A DNA stretch of 64,000 bases from Kalmusia sp. IMI 367209 (lineage: Eukaryota > Ascomycota > Dothideomycetes > Pleosporales > Didymosphaeriaceae). The stretch covers positions 434,001 to 498,000 of the forward strand of contig JAPEUQ010000020.1 of the NCBI GenBank assembly GCA_027946365.1, given 5' to 3'. Both the position numbers and the translations under genes were made by a program. The notes beneath the pieces are model-generated. The model made no database searches. It had not been told where the DNA came from and saw only the letters and a list, made by a program, of their open reading frames with translations. This document shows positions 1 to 10,426 of the stretch, one piece after another; the first letter of the stretch is position 1; every line of letters starts with the position of its first letter.

Positions 1-306
1 TCGTCTATGGGTATACTGCGCGTGGGATGGTGCGCGATGATGGTTGTATCTATAGGCTCATAGCTATCCTGACAGAGGCTCACGATTGTTACAAGGACGG
101 GCTCTTCACGGATCGGGTGGGTAGTCGCCTGCGTGAACGTATCTTTGCCATTGCTATGGTCACGTGGTATCAACAGTTATCTGTGTTGTTGTATAAGCGT
201 AGTAACATTACAGTGCTTTCAGGGTATTGACAAGAATACGATTATGTGTGCGAAATGATGTTAGCGTCAAATCAAACGTGCTTTGATTTTTTTCTGAGTT
301 GTCACG
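1..306. other. Left-edge intergenic sequence
   Basis: This stretch lies downstream of the STAND gene, which ends at 307 on the minus strand. An open frame of about 67 codons occurs on the plus strand at 27-230, but it resembles no family I know and has no visible splice signals. I see no RNA gene or repeat here. Confidence 0.5.
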
Positions 307-3270
307 CTATGGAAATAATCGCTTGATAGCCGAAGCTACACGTTTTGAACGACTGCGTTGCTTGGGAGCGACCTTCGACCCGAGGATAATAGCGCTATTA
401 GATTCCAACTTAGATGTTGTCTTAAAATTTGAAGCTCCGGGATCAGGTGCTCGTGATACTGTCGATCGACCCACATCGAATGTAGTGGAGATTTCCTGCA
501 GGAGTTCCTTGGCTATAGCAGGTTTTCGGCGCTGAAATGTTTGAGTGATAAACTGTTCCATGAGATGTATGCTGGCGCCGTGGTCGAGAAATAATTTTAT
601 GAAATCGAGGCGGGCAATTTTTTGATCCTCCCCATGTCCATATAAAGGTGGTTCGAAGAAATCGCGAGTGTGGATTTTTCGCAAAACGTTCGGATCTGCC
701 CCAAACTCGAGCATTTGTTGGACATAGGCCATCCCCCCAACTCGTCCCCTGTCAGTATTCCAGATCAATATTGGTATACTTTTCGAAAGTAGTTTATTCA
801 GATCGTTCTGAGACGTTCCGAAGCTCCGGATGTAGTAAAGAGGGTATTCGCTCAAGCCCATGGCAGCACAATGTTGTATAAACACTGATTGGATGCTTGT
901 GTCATCTTCTCCCTGGCTGCTTGCTTTAAAATAGCGATCCCATTTATCATTCATATGGCGTCTCTGCTTCATCAATGTTCGAGCAACCTTGTCAAGGATG
1001 TCGTTTGGAGAAGTACCTTGCATTGTCTCGGAGGCGAGCGCATGCACAAGAAGCAATTCGAGCGTCGGAAATTGATCACCGTCGTTGAAATCCTTGACAT
1101 AGGCTAGTTTGAGTTTGGCTAGCATAGCAAGACAGATGGTACGATACGCATCGAAATGCTTTGCGCTTCGCCTTCGCATCAGTGCGCTCATGCTTTCTTC
1201 GGTAAGAAAGTCCCGCAGCGTCCTGTGTATGAGGTACACTCTTTGCTCGAATCCGTCCATGATGACTTCTAGCAGGCCTTTGCAACGGACGTCAACCCGA
1301 GCCGACATGATTCCTTCCATTCTCTTAGTGTCTTCCCAGGTCCAAAGCGACTTCTTGGGAAGTTGGAAAGCATCAGATATGGTCATATTGTTTTTCAAAG
1401 TCTCAACAAGCTCCATGTGGGTCTGAAAAGCGTACTGCGCATCTTCCGTGTCCATGCAGTAGTAAGCGAGCAGGTCCAGCGGTTTTTCGGCGGTGCAGGC
1501 TACACGGAGCATGTGTGCCTGGGCCTCATGATAATCACTGTCCACGCTGTCCAGAATAAGACGAAACAACTGATCCAACTCTTTCGGGATACTTCCAAGT
1601 TTTTTTTCAAGGTCGCTCATCCTGTCGTTGTTCACTTCGATGCCTTCTAACAGTTTGTCGACAACCAGGTAAACCCAAAGGAAAACACCGCTCGCGTGTC
1701 GCACCACGTCATCCACTAATTGCTGACAACGAGTGCCATGTTGGGTTTCTAAGATTTGGAACTCTGTATTGCTACTGAGCTTATCATGCACATATTTTCT
1801 GATGTCGTCCGCTGTTAGTGAGGATACAGAGAGCGATCGATGCACGTTTTGCCCGTAGGCTTTCTTGAACTGCGCATGAGGCCGGCTTGATAAACACAAT
1901 TTAAAACAGTGGGACATCTCAAAACTGGCGATGATATCAACCATCTCTTTATCAGATCCGTCGTATTCATCTAGTCCGTCTATGAAGAAACAGAAATTTG
2001 CGCTGAGAGAGGGTGTGGTTGCCAGCACGCGGATAGCGTTGAGAAGCTCGGTCGTAGTCCAAGACGTCCGCCGGCGGTACGTGCCTGGATCATTCGATGG
2101 TGAATTCTCCAACGCTTCCCACTCATCTGGAAAGACCTTCAGTATGAGTTCCGGAAATTGATCCAGTACCTGTACGATTAGAGAGCGCAGTAGCCCTTGG
2201 AGTGATCGCTGCATGATCGTTCCAGAATGCCAGAAATAGAAAAACGCCGTGACAAGTTGCCTGCCCTGTGTCCATTTTTCAAGCGCTGAATAAGTCTCAG
2301 CGCTGCTCCAAAGATACTTTATAAGTGTCGACTTTCCGCTTCCAGGCTTCCCCGTAATCCAGAAGATCCCGTCCTCTCCTACTAGCCACTTCCTGAATTG
2401 GCTTGGAGATTTATCTTTGTTCTGAAAGATCCACTGAAATGTGTCTTTGTGCGCAGGCTTGATTGTTTGGGCCCTGTATGTCCTCATATCGTAATCGAGC
2501 CTGGCTAGAAAACATTGTTGCTTATAACGTAGTTGAGCTTCTTGTGACAATCGGCCTAGTTTACAGACTTCTAGACGCTTCTCTTCCGGGCTAGGTTTCG
2601 TTCCCTGTCTACTCGTCCCGGAAACAAACTTTTCGATAGCATCGAATCGGCCTTCTAGGCGCATACAGCATTTCTCGAAATTCTCGGTGATGGTTGCTAG
2701 ATCCTTCGAAACCTTCATGCTTTGATTGGAGGAGCGGATCTGCTTTTGTAGAAGCTGCAAAACTTCTGCCTGTTGCTTCCTAGAAGATGGATGTGAGAGG
2801 AGTAAAATTTGGTAGAAGACCTAGACGTACTCAATATCAGAAATGAGGACGCTGTCAATCTGACTCTGCAAAGTGAACAAGCGATTTTCCAGCTCCTTAA
2901 TCTGTTGTTCCTTCATAAGCGACAATAATGCGGCTCGCATAGTTTTCCATCTTGAGCGCACGCCCGATAATTTCAATTGATCCAAATGACCTATCAACTC
3001 GTTTCCCACCCTGACGCAGGCTTCGCGTAGAGGAAGTATGTTTCTTTCACGCCTGGAGAGTGTGTTCAGATTAAGTGAGGCTCCACTAAGAGCGAAGGTA
3101 TGCTCGTGCAGTCGTTTGACGCTCTGGGCGACAGTATCTACATCTTCGTAATGTGTATGACGTCCTGTAGAGGATTGGGCGATATCGTAGGTACCAGTCA
3201 CCAACTTGTACGAGAACTCGACGAACTGGATGATATTTGCCGCCAGACTGACTATGGTAAGTGGATCCAT
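307..3270 (-). CDS. NACHT STAND (NLR-like) protein with degenerate C-terminal ankyrin-type repeats
   Basis: Two exons, 3270-2831 and 2779-307, are joined by a 51-bp intron (2830-2780, GTACGT...CTAG) and encode about 970 residues. Residues 1-147 resemble the fungal STAND N-terminal domain (start MDPLTIVSLAANIIQFVEF). A NACHT NTPase follows: Walker A GKPGSGKST near residues 290-298 and a Walker B-type FFIDGLDE near 412-419, both intact. The last 150 residues carry two weak ankyrin-like units (EFGADPN and LFLDHGAS). Fungal STAND proteins of this layout are thought to act as cytosolic receptors in non-self recognition and regulated cell death. That is family knowledge; the ligand here is unknown. 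The C-terminal sensor is short and degenerate compared with ankyrin-rich relatives. The upstream ATG at 3270 is chosen because it begins the conserved N-terminal domain. There is no sign of decay. Confidence 0.85.
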
Positions 3271-4367
3271 CGAGGTCGTTGTGAAGGTTGAGGGGATCAG
3301 GCTGAGTTTCAGTCATTGTTTTAATTACCCCACCGTGTCTGTGCGCACAGCTGCAAGGCATCTTCAGCTGCTTTTGAGAAATTAATCACTGGAGGCGTCC
3401 AGTGGAATCCCTGCTCAGGCTGAACGAATGAATGAGCTGAATATGAGCTTACATAAAGCCCTACGAGAGCTGCAATTAGTCGAAGTTTGAGCAGGGTCGC
3501 CCTGAATACGCCTACCGCAGGCAGCCATGCGCACCTCGTTGCTTCTCGCGTTCATGCGGCGCAGCTCACCGGAAGTGTGGCTTTAATTCATTTTCAAGTT
3601 TTATCAATTCTGCAGATCTCGCGCCTGAACAACAAGTGCGAAGGCATTTAGTCACCACAAACATTACTTTATTGTGGTCCATTGAGTTGAAACGCAACGG
3701 AATTCCCTATCTGTCTTGTAAATTGAGAATTGTAGCGGTTCTGGACGGTTCCTAGGCTAAACCGAGCAATAGGGTTGCCGAGATTGTGTAGAAAATTTAG
3801 GTTTTCTATTTTAGCTGCTATTTGACAACCTGGAAATAGACGACGGTTAACGACAAGTCGATGTAAGGGTGACGCAATAGTAAATACCGTACTTCCAAGT
3901 ACAGCTTGATTAGTACACAGTAATACGCATTCGTAGCAGAACCCAACCGCGTCAAATTCGTCTAGAATATGTTCTAGGCCGTGAGATTGTATGGCCACTT
4001 TGCGAAACAACGTTTAAATGTCCACGAGCTTGATGTGGCTCTATTGGGGTGCTCGAAGACAATATATACATAGCTCTCGCCCTAAGGCGACCAGACCCTT
4101 CTACGCCAGCCACTAAGCAGCCTCCAAAGTCATATTCTTGTGAAATTATCAATCAATGCAGCGCTTATAGCGATAGTGTCGGGATATATCAAACCTGGTC
4201 TTTCAATGTTAGTGTATCTCGCACTTTGTTATAGAAAACCGACGCTCACTCTTCGGAGATTCGTCTATGTCTCGTAGCAACAGCTCAAATCTCTCCTCTT
4301 GGATGATCGTCAATATTACGACGAATATATTCGACGACTCCATCCATCCTTGAGCTGATTACAATGC
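3271..4367. other. Intergenic region between STAND gene and zinc-ribbon gene
   Basis: The 3271-3360 part is the STAND gene's upstream region. A minus-strand open frame of 113 codons at 3669-4010 has no ATG (it begins at TTG) and no recognisable motif, so I do not call it. No repeats or RNA genes were seen. Confidence 0.45.
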
Positions 4368-4955
4368 TCAATCGCCATCTTCCCGATGACAAAGTAACAT
4401 TCCTCCAAATGGCAGAGCATACTTGGAGTTCCAGGTATAGAAGGACACTTCGAGATACCAGGGTTCGCCAAAGCGTTGATCCGGCTCATGATATTCCATA
4501 GTATGCCCACACGTGACGCAGTTGTCGTCCATATCTTGAAACATCCCTTCTTGGCAAGCGCACTTCCAGCAAGGCCAAAGGTCTTTTTCGGTGATGATAG
4601 GAAGATATGGCGAAGGAGATTTAGAGCGTGTCTGTAGCGATTTGTCTCTGTTGAAGGCTTGAGGCGGACTGCTGTCACGGGATTCTCGAAGCGAGCTCCT
4701 GTCACTGGGTGGTTTAGGAGAACTTCTGCTGCTGGAGACTGAAAACGGACGTTTATCGCGGGATGTGCGAGATGCTCTGGAGGTCCGAGGCTTTCCCCGT
4801 GCAGGAGACTTGATTTCTTTTTTGGAAGACTGCTTAAGGGTAGCAGACTCCAGGTTTTTGGAGGGTCGTCTAATTGATTTAGATGGTTTGCGAGCAAGGC
4901 GTGGCCCCATGGCCGCGCGCGAACGGCGAGTTTGCGCTCTAGTAGTCATAGGCAT
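4368..4955 (-). CDS. Small basic protein with C-terminal zinc-ribbon-like motif, unknown function
   Basis: A single exon encodes 195 residues from the ATG at 4955; the frame opens two codons earlier only through a TTG. Residues 1 to about 125 are basic, Ser/Arg/Lys/Pro-rich and probably disordered. A compact segment then follows with paired cysteines (WPCWKCAC, then DNCVTCGH) separated by about 15 residues, consistent with a four-cysteine zinc ribbon. The tail is aromatic. Small fungal proteins with a disordered arm and a CxxC...CxxC ribbon are common and mostly uncharacterised; I do not recognise a specific family. The gene is divergent from COX13, sharing a 413-bp intergenic region. The coding-like composition of the ribbon supports a real gene, but it could be missing introns. 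Confidence 0.6.
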   Translation of the reverse strand: MPMTTRAQTRRSRAAMGPRLARKPSKSIRRPSKNLESATLKQSSKKEIKSPARGKPRTSRASRTSRDKRPFSVSSSRSSPKPPSDRSSLRESRDSSPPQAFNRDKSLQTRSKSPSPYLPIITEKDLWPCWKCACQEGMFQDMDDNCVTCGHTMEYHEPDQRFGEPWYLEVSFYTWNSKYALPFGGMLLCHREDGD

Positions 4956-5368
4956 CTTCAATGTTTGCGGTGTAAGACTGGTAAATTTGTCTCGCGCAAA
5001 GCAGAGAATGCGCAGTTATTCTTAATCAATATGCGTGGCCTCTTTGTTCTAGCCCCGCATCAAGCCACCCGCAGCTACACCAGATTTCTAGCAATTTGGC
5101 GTCGCAAACAAAGGGCGCCATGCCCACTAGAGCTTTGTTCTTGTTAGAGCATCTCCAGCTGTCTTGGTCACGCATGTGCTTTGCGACAAGCCACGATCCC
5201 GAGCCTCGCGCTAACACCGGGGTTGGCGGAACAAACGGCGCAAACCCGCCAAGCTCGCCTGATCGTGCAGCTGCCGCAAGCTCGCCCTCGTCAGTCCAAA
5301 CCCTCACCACCACCACCCCGTCCTTCAATTGCGCCTCCACCACCTGCGATTCGACCTCACCCACAGCA
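4956..5368. promoter_or_regulatory. Divergent promoter region, zinc-ribbon gene / COX13
   Basis: This 413-bp segment separates the two divergent start codons. The COX13-proximal half is C-rich (ACCACC/CCGCC runs). The frame upstream of the COX13 ATG stays open and contains in-frame ATGs at 5120 and 5174, but they would add an implausible extension before a normal mitochondrial presequence. Confidence 0.4.
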
Positions 5369-5944
5369 ATGCTTGCCCAGCGCACCTTTCTCCGCGCCAG
5401 CCAGCGCCTGGCACCCGTCCGCGCTCCCCTCCGCCGCCGCATGTACAGCAGCGAGTCGCCCAAGCAATTCGTCGGCGCCGAAGACAACGAGTTCAACCGC
5501 GAGCGCGCCCGCATCGCCGAGCACGCCGCCGAGAGCGGTGGTGAGTATCTACCCCCTTCTCGCCGTTGCTTTAAATGCGAAATGGGTTGTGCTGACCCCG
5601 ACCTGTAGATTTCTGGTGGAAGCTCACTGTCTTGTACGGCCATCCCCCGCTCCCCTCCACCCGAAAGCCATACTGATAACCGACAGCGTGGCCGTTCCAT
5701 GCCTGCTCATTGCCGGCGTTAACGGCAAGATGAGGTGGGACGCTCACTGGGAGCACAAGGCCCACGAGCCCCCCATGGAGGAGAAGCCCGAGTACTCCTA
5801 CCAGAACATCCGCACCAAGAACTTCTTCTGGGGCGATGGCGACAAGGCAAGTCATGCCATTACACGTCGGGATCATTCCGCTGATGCATTCCCCAGACAC
5901 TTTTCTGGAACGACAAGGTCAACTACCACAAGAAAGACGAGTAA
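5369..5944 (+). CDS. COX13: Cytochrome c oxidase subunit VIa (Cox13)
   Basis: Four exons, 5369-5540, 5609-5633, 5687-5846 and 5897-5944, encode 134 residues. The protein is the peripheral nuclear-encoded subunit VIa of respiratory complex IV in the mitochondrial inner membrane. An Arg-rich presequence (start MLAQRTFLRASQR) is followed by FWWKLT, one hydrophobic membrane segment, then the family signature: HWEHKAH, PEYSYQNIRTKNFFWGDGDK and the terminal TLFWNDKVNYHKKDE. Exon 2 is only 25 nt. The third intron (5847-5896) uses a GC donor (AAG|GCAAGT...CCCCAG) and is required to join GDGDK to TLFWN. It ends 240 bp before the convergent APC5 stop codon. Length and motif order match the fungal family. 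Confidence 0.95.
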
Positions 5945-6183
5945 ACGGGCCGGTCTGTCGGCATTGGAGCGCGCGCAGGGCCGTCCGTCCATCGATATTG
6001 TACATAGTACGCGCATAAGCCTCGGCATCAGTGTCGGTGGCCATTACATTTCATTTGTCTGCTTAGACCTCCCGCTCCTGTCACAATACCCGTGCTGTCT
6101 CCAGCTATCGTGTGAAGCCTGCTCGTGCAAGCCACCGGAAGCAATTGTGTGTGCAAGTGCATCATGTTTAGCTACCTTTGACG

Positions 6184-8877
6184 TTATTTCAAATGCGACG
6201 CATGCCATTTCTCCCACACCCGATTATGGTTTTGAGCCCACTCTTCGGCCAATTCCTCGTCCCCTCGCAATTTCGCGATGATTGCCTTCTTCATGAATTG
6301 CCCACATTCGGCCACGACGTCCTCGGTCGTGTGAAAACCTGGAAAGCCGTCAACAAGCCTGCAAGACAGGGGTCCGCCCGGAGGCCAGGTTCGACTTACA
6401 TTCGCGAGCCCTGTCAATGTACATCTCTGCACGGCTCACAAGGGATGCTCGTGACCTCGCACCAGTAGAGTCCGGTACCTCGTCCAGACCAGCAAGCCCC
6501 ATGTAAGCATCGGCAATGTGAGAATATAGAGTTCCAATCACATGGGGATCGCCGTTCTCGAGCGACTAGGCCCTCGGTTAGCACGTGTCTTCTTCGATAG
6601 AATCTAGACTCGAACAAACCTTAGGAATTATAGCGTTCAGCAGTCGAATGGCAGCATTGTAGTCGGCAGCTGAGTTCAGAATATTAGCTAGTAAGCCTAC
6701 TGCAATAAACAGACATTTTTCAAGCCGAGCCTTGCACGCTACACTGGCTGCTCGAAGGGCGACACTGAATCCTTTCTCAGGACGGCCAAGTCTTTTGTAC
6801 AGGACCGCTTTGGCGATTAGCGAGGAAATACGCTGCATAATATCTGCACGTTCTTCTTTTGCTGTGATCGCCAGCTCGTCTACGGCTTCCCATGCTTCGG
6901 AGTATTGGTAGCGTGCGACAAGATAGTCAATGCGCGATTGTGAAAGTACAAAGACTAATTCAGGATCCGCTGACGAATCCGGTCTGAGTTGGGAGAAGAG
7001 GGCTTCGCATGCTTTCCAATCTTTGCTAAATCGCATCATCAGTTGGGGATGTCAAGACGGTATTGAGCGAAAACAACTACTTACTGATTTATAGCTCTCT
7101 TGAGCTTGACGAGCCCAGTACAAAGAAATATATATTGGTGTAATTTCAGCGACCTATGTGCAACGGTTTCCGCTGATGCCAGAAGATTGAGCGCTTCTTC
7201 ATAGCGACCCCACTGCAGTGCCTTTTGATCATCAGCTTAGACATGTCTCGTGGCGAAAGAGGCTCACCAAAAACGCGCGGCGACCATATGCTTTGATGCG
7301 CTCATCTAAAGGGCATTCGTAGTGGTAACAATCAAGCAGCAGCTGGCAATACGCTTCGGATAGATAGATGTTACCTAGGCGAGAGTATAGCGCCGATTGA
7401 AAGAACAGATGGGATCCATTCTTTTTCAGCCTTTCCTTGATATTCAAGTGAGATGACTGGTACATGTGCTCAAAAGCGCGGGAAACCGAACCGCCCTGGA
7501 CAAGATTTTTTAGATAGTCCTTAGAACAAATCGACAGGGATCATACCGAAATCAAGCACAGCTTTGCTTCGTTTAGCAACGTAGCATGCAGCAGATGATA
7601 AGCTCTGGTCTCTTTGGCCTTCGCCTTCAAGAATGCCAAAGCCTCCTTTTCAGAACCCAGTGTGCTCACATATCCAGCTCTTCTCATTTCTTTTGGGTAA
7701 GCCCTGCTCATATGATTCAACCAATTCAGGCTGAAATTGAGACAATGGAGATCTTGGTTCTCCCTTGCTGTTGCAATGGTCTCATTCATTGCCGCGATGG
7801 CCTCATCGAAACAACCAAAATCAGCCTGAAGTATAGCCATGTGTAACAGCGCATATTGATAATACATCCTCTCTCGCGCTTGCATTGCGTAGTCAAAATA
7901 ACGATGAAGATTGTCGAAAGCGGTGAAGTAATCGCCAGCTTTCCATGCATCAAATAAAACGACTAAGTGCGCCTGTTTGGGTATAGGCTCAGCGGATTCG
8001 AGTAGATGTCGCAGTGGAGCTTTCATTTCTTCGGGTACGCGACAGCCGATCCCTGAAAGTCGTAAGTAAATGTAACACTACTTTGAGAAATTTACTTGCG
8101 TTGAAGTCTTTCGAGTTGGAACTCAAGCATGCGTTCGATATCATCAGCGCTGACCCCGTTAACGGGATTGTCATCATCTAACAAGCGGCTGTAAGCGACT
8201 TCGAAAACGCTGTTATTTTGGTTAAGGGTGCTATTCTGGTTCGGACTGCTGTCCTGGGTCGGATTGTTGTCCTGAGTCGGGCTGTTGTTCTGGTCCAGGC
8301 TCGCATCCGTAGCAATGGTGTCTGCATCGGATGAAGCTAGTCCAGCAGCCAGCCTTTTCGCCCAGTTAACCGTGGGGGCACGGTACGTGAGAAAGGCACA
8401 CCAGAGACGGATGACGTCGTCAAACGGAAGCCTTGAGAATTCTAGGCGGGCTCGCCTAACCAGAGCGCCAACTGGTGCAGTTTCCAATAGATGAATGCGT
8501 CCAAGATTCTCATCGTGATGTCCATCCTCCCTTGGTCGGACCAACAAGCTTCCCAAGCGGTCAAACAGATCGAAGAGAGAGTCTACGGAGTGCATCTGCC
8601 ACATATGCATGAGGACATCATCTAGCAGCGTACGTCCAGGAATACTCGAAGCATAGCCTTGGAGGACGTCCTCAAAAGCTTGAATCGATATGTACCCATC
8701 GTGTAGCCGCGCCGGTCGAGGGCTGCGGGCAGCTGATGAAGCGGCGGGGAGGCTGTGCGAAAGAATGAAAGAAAGTACCGGAATCGTAGCAGAAGAGGGA
8801 AGCTTCGAACTGCAGTATAGGTTGATGAGGACCAGAAGGCTGATCTTCGACGGTGTGAGATATCGCGGCTTCGGCAT
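6184..8877 (-). CDS. APC5: Anaphase-promoting complex subunit 5 (TPR protein)
   Basis: Seven exons encode 791 residues: 8877-8100, 8052-7547, 7495-7268, 7221-7085, 7025-6620, 6565-6400 and 6338-6184, with introns of 46-61 bp. Apc5 is a TPR scaffold subunit of the APC/C, the ubiquitin ligase that triggers anaphase. The N-terminal MPKPRYLTPSKISLLVLINLY, the conserved RVPEEMKAPLRHLL and GDYFTAFDNLHRYFDY, and the C-terminal helical hairpins (ADIMQRISSLIAKAVLYK; IGTLYSHIADAYMGLAG) fit the family and its length. Intron 1 (8099-8053) needs a GC donor (C|GCAAGT) to keep frame; the nearby GTAAAT donor would stop quickly. An Asn/Gln/Pro/Ser-rich insert near residues 205-245 comes from short in-frame DNA repeats (about 8205-8300) and is probably a disordered loop. 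Confidence 0.92.
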
Positions 8878-9323
8878 GGTGATGAGGGGCCGATACAAAA
8901 TTGTTGACACGCGACTAGCGTGTGTGTAGCTGGCACGATGTCGCCTGCATACTTGTGCGTGAACCGGTCGATGTTTTTGTCCTGGCAATCGTGTTGCGGA
9001 AGGCTCACCTTGGAGTTGGATGGTGAGGGGCAATGAATGGCCAACCCGAGTAGCTGCGGTGCAAGGAACGCGTCATCATGTGACTAGGCGTACGAACCTT
9101 GCGCCTGGTACGCAGATGGTTCCCCATGTACTCTGACCGACGCGCATAGTTGAACACAGTAACGGAGCATGGTATACGATTGTAATTATATCAGAGGCGC
9201 TTGGATTCCTGCACGAAAAGCGCAGCCCATGATTTTGCCTGCACACGACCACGATATTGTGCATTGCACGATGACCATATATTCATAACGCCCCTGCCAT
9301 CGAGAGCATGATATATACGTGGA
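8878..9323. other. Intergenic between APC5 start and CIA30 stop
   Basis: This 446-bp gap contains the APC5 promoter and the CIA30 3' end. The APC5 frame remains open upstream of 8877 to about 9033 but without the conserved N-terminus, so the ATG at 8877 is preferred. Nothing else was recognised. Confidence 0.4.
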
Positions 9324-10232
9324 CTAGGTTTCTGAACTAGGTATCTCCGGTTTGTCAAAGCCACGTTGACGCACAGAAGATATGGGAAGACCTGAGATAG
9401 CACCCTTTACGTTGGCAAGGATGTCGTCGTCGCTCCCGGCATTAGTCGCCCACACCTTGCTTATACTGAGATCATACGGGCCCGGGATGCGGTCAATCAA
9501 GGCCATGCCTACCGTCCGCACCTTTTGTGTCAACATCTCCCTCTGCGGCTCCACAACCTGGCCGTGGTTTGTGCGTACAAACTCGTTCCACTTGATCAAG
9601 ACAGTCTCCCACTCGCCAGGTGTTTTCGAGTACAGCCGGTGTTGATGTATATCTGTCGGCACAATTGACTCGGTCTGCACATTGACAAAGTATTTGCGGC
9701 CATCAGACTTGAAGTGGATGGCCAGGTAGGAATATGGGTCTACGTCCCAGAGTGTCTTCCCAAAGATGGTGAAGCCACGATCGAGAGTGCGCCAGCCAGC
9801 GTAGCCGGTGCGCTGCACATGCGGCTGATCCTGGGGCAGGTCGATGGATATGTTACCGTGGAAGCGAGCGTGCGAGGGCGCGTGCGGCGTTGCGGCGTGG
9901 AAGTCGAGGCTGGCCGATGAGAAGCCGCCAATGTCTTTATCACTCATGCGCTTGCATCTCGCGATATCATCCTGCGAGTCAAAGAGGATTAGAGGGAACG
10001 GCTTCGAAGGCGACCGTAGGCCCTCCAGCTTGAGCGCTGCTAGGATTAGCTTGCGGAACGGACAGACAAAAGGGCGCGCGTACTCACCATAGTTGGACAG
10101 TCGCTTGAATTCATCCAGGCTGCGTCTGAAGAAGCCAGGCGACAAACATCGTGCTGACGGCCGCATCGTCGCATGTGAGAAAAGCTGCTGGTGGCTGCGG
10201 AGGAAGATGCGCTCGGGCGCGAGGCCTTGCAT
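9324..10232 (-). CDS. CIA30: Complex I intermediate-associated protein CIA30 (NDUFAF1 homologue)
   Basis: Two exons, 10232-10088 and 10039-9324, with a 48-bp intron (GTGAGT...CCTAG), encode 286 residues. CIA30 is a mitochondrial matrix chaperone for assembly of respiratory complex I. Visible family hallmarks are LILFDSQDDIARCKRMSDKD with GGFSSASLDF, then ARFHGNISIDLP, the TGYAGWRT segment and the C-terminal LIDRIPGPYDLSISKVWA. The N-terminus is basic and can serve as a mitochondrial presequence; a second in-frame ATG 22 codons in is an alternative start. The gene is divergent from the RIM2-type carrier, with 194 bp between start codons, so the two probably share a promoter. Retention of the intron would insert a charged run that interrupts the conserved N-terminal helix. 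Confidence 0.92.
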   Translation of the reverse strand: MQGLAPERIFLRSHQQLFSHATMRPSARCLSPGFFRRSLDEFKRLSNYGEYARPFVCPFRKLILAALKLEGLRSPSKPFPLILFDSQDDIARCKRMSDKDIGGFSSASLDFHAATPHAPSHARFHGNISIDLPQDQPHVQRTGYAGWRTLDRGFTIFGKTLWDVDPYSYLAIHFKSDGRKYFVNVQTESIVPTDIHQHRLYSKTPGEWETVLIKWNEFVRTNHGQVVEPQREMLTQKVRTVGMALIDRIPGPYDLSISKVWATNAGSDDDILANVKGAISGLPISSVRQRGFDKPEIPSSET

Positions 10233-10426
10233 GACGCAGCAGCCGCTTCATCGCTAGTCCGCTTCCGGCTCCCAAATTTGTTTCTCGTAGCTGTTGGGAC
10301 CTTCAAAGCTTCACTCTATCCACACCTCGACTTTACGTGTACGCCTCTAGAATTTCACCACTGACGCCAGCCCTTGTAACTCTCCTATTGGCGCTTCCAG
10401 CCCCCGTCGACAAGATTGTCGTTTCG
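10233..10426. promoter_or_regulatory. Short bidirectional promoter, CIA30 / RIM2-type carrier
   Basis: Only 194 bp separate the two divergent ATG codons of two mitochondrial protein genes, so a shared bidirectional promoter is likely. No TATA box is evident. This is an inference from spacing. Confidence 0.5.

Noticed and set aside
3669..4010. 113-codon frame on the minus strand
   Set aside because: It starts at TTG, has no internal ATG near the start and no recognisable domain.
5026..5700. 224-codon open frame antisense to COX13
   Set aside because: It is the shadow of C-rich COX13 sequence and its promoter; no motif, and it conflicts with the secure COX13 model.
5181..6281. 366-codon plus-strand frame over COX13
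   Set aside because: It covers exons and introns of COX13 in the wrong frame for exon 1 and is only partly the right frame for exon 3; the spliced COX13 model explains the coding signal.
7989..8177. APC5 exon 1 spliced with the GTAAAT donor
   Set aside because: It moves exon 2 into a frame that stops within about 20 codons and loses the conserved RVPEEMK segment.
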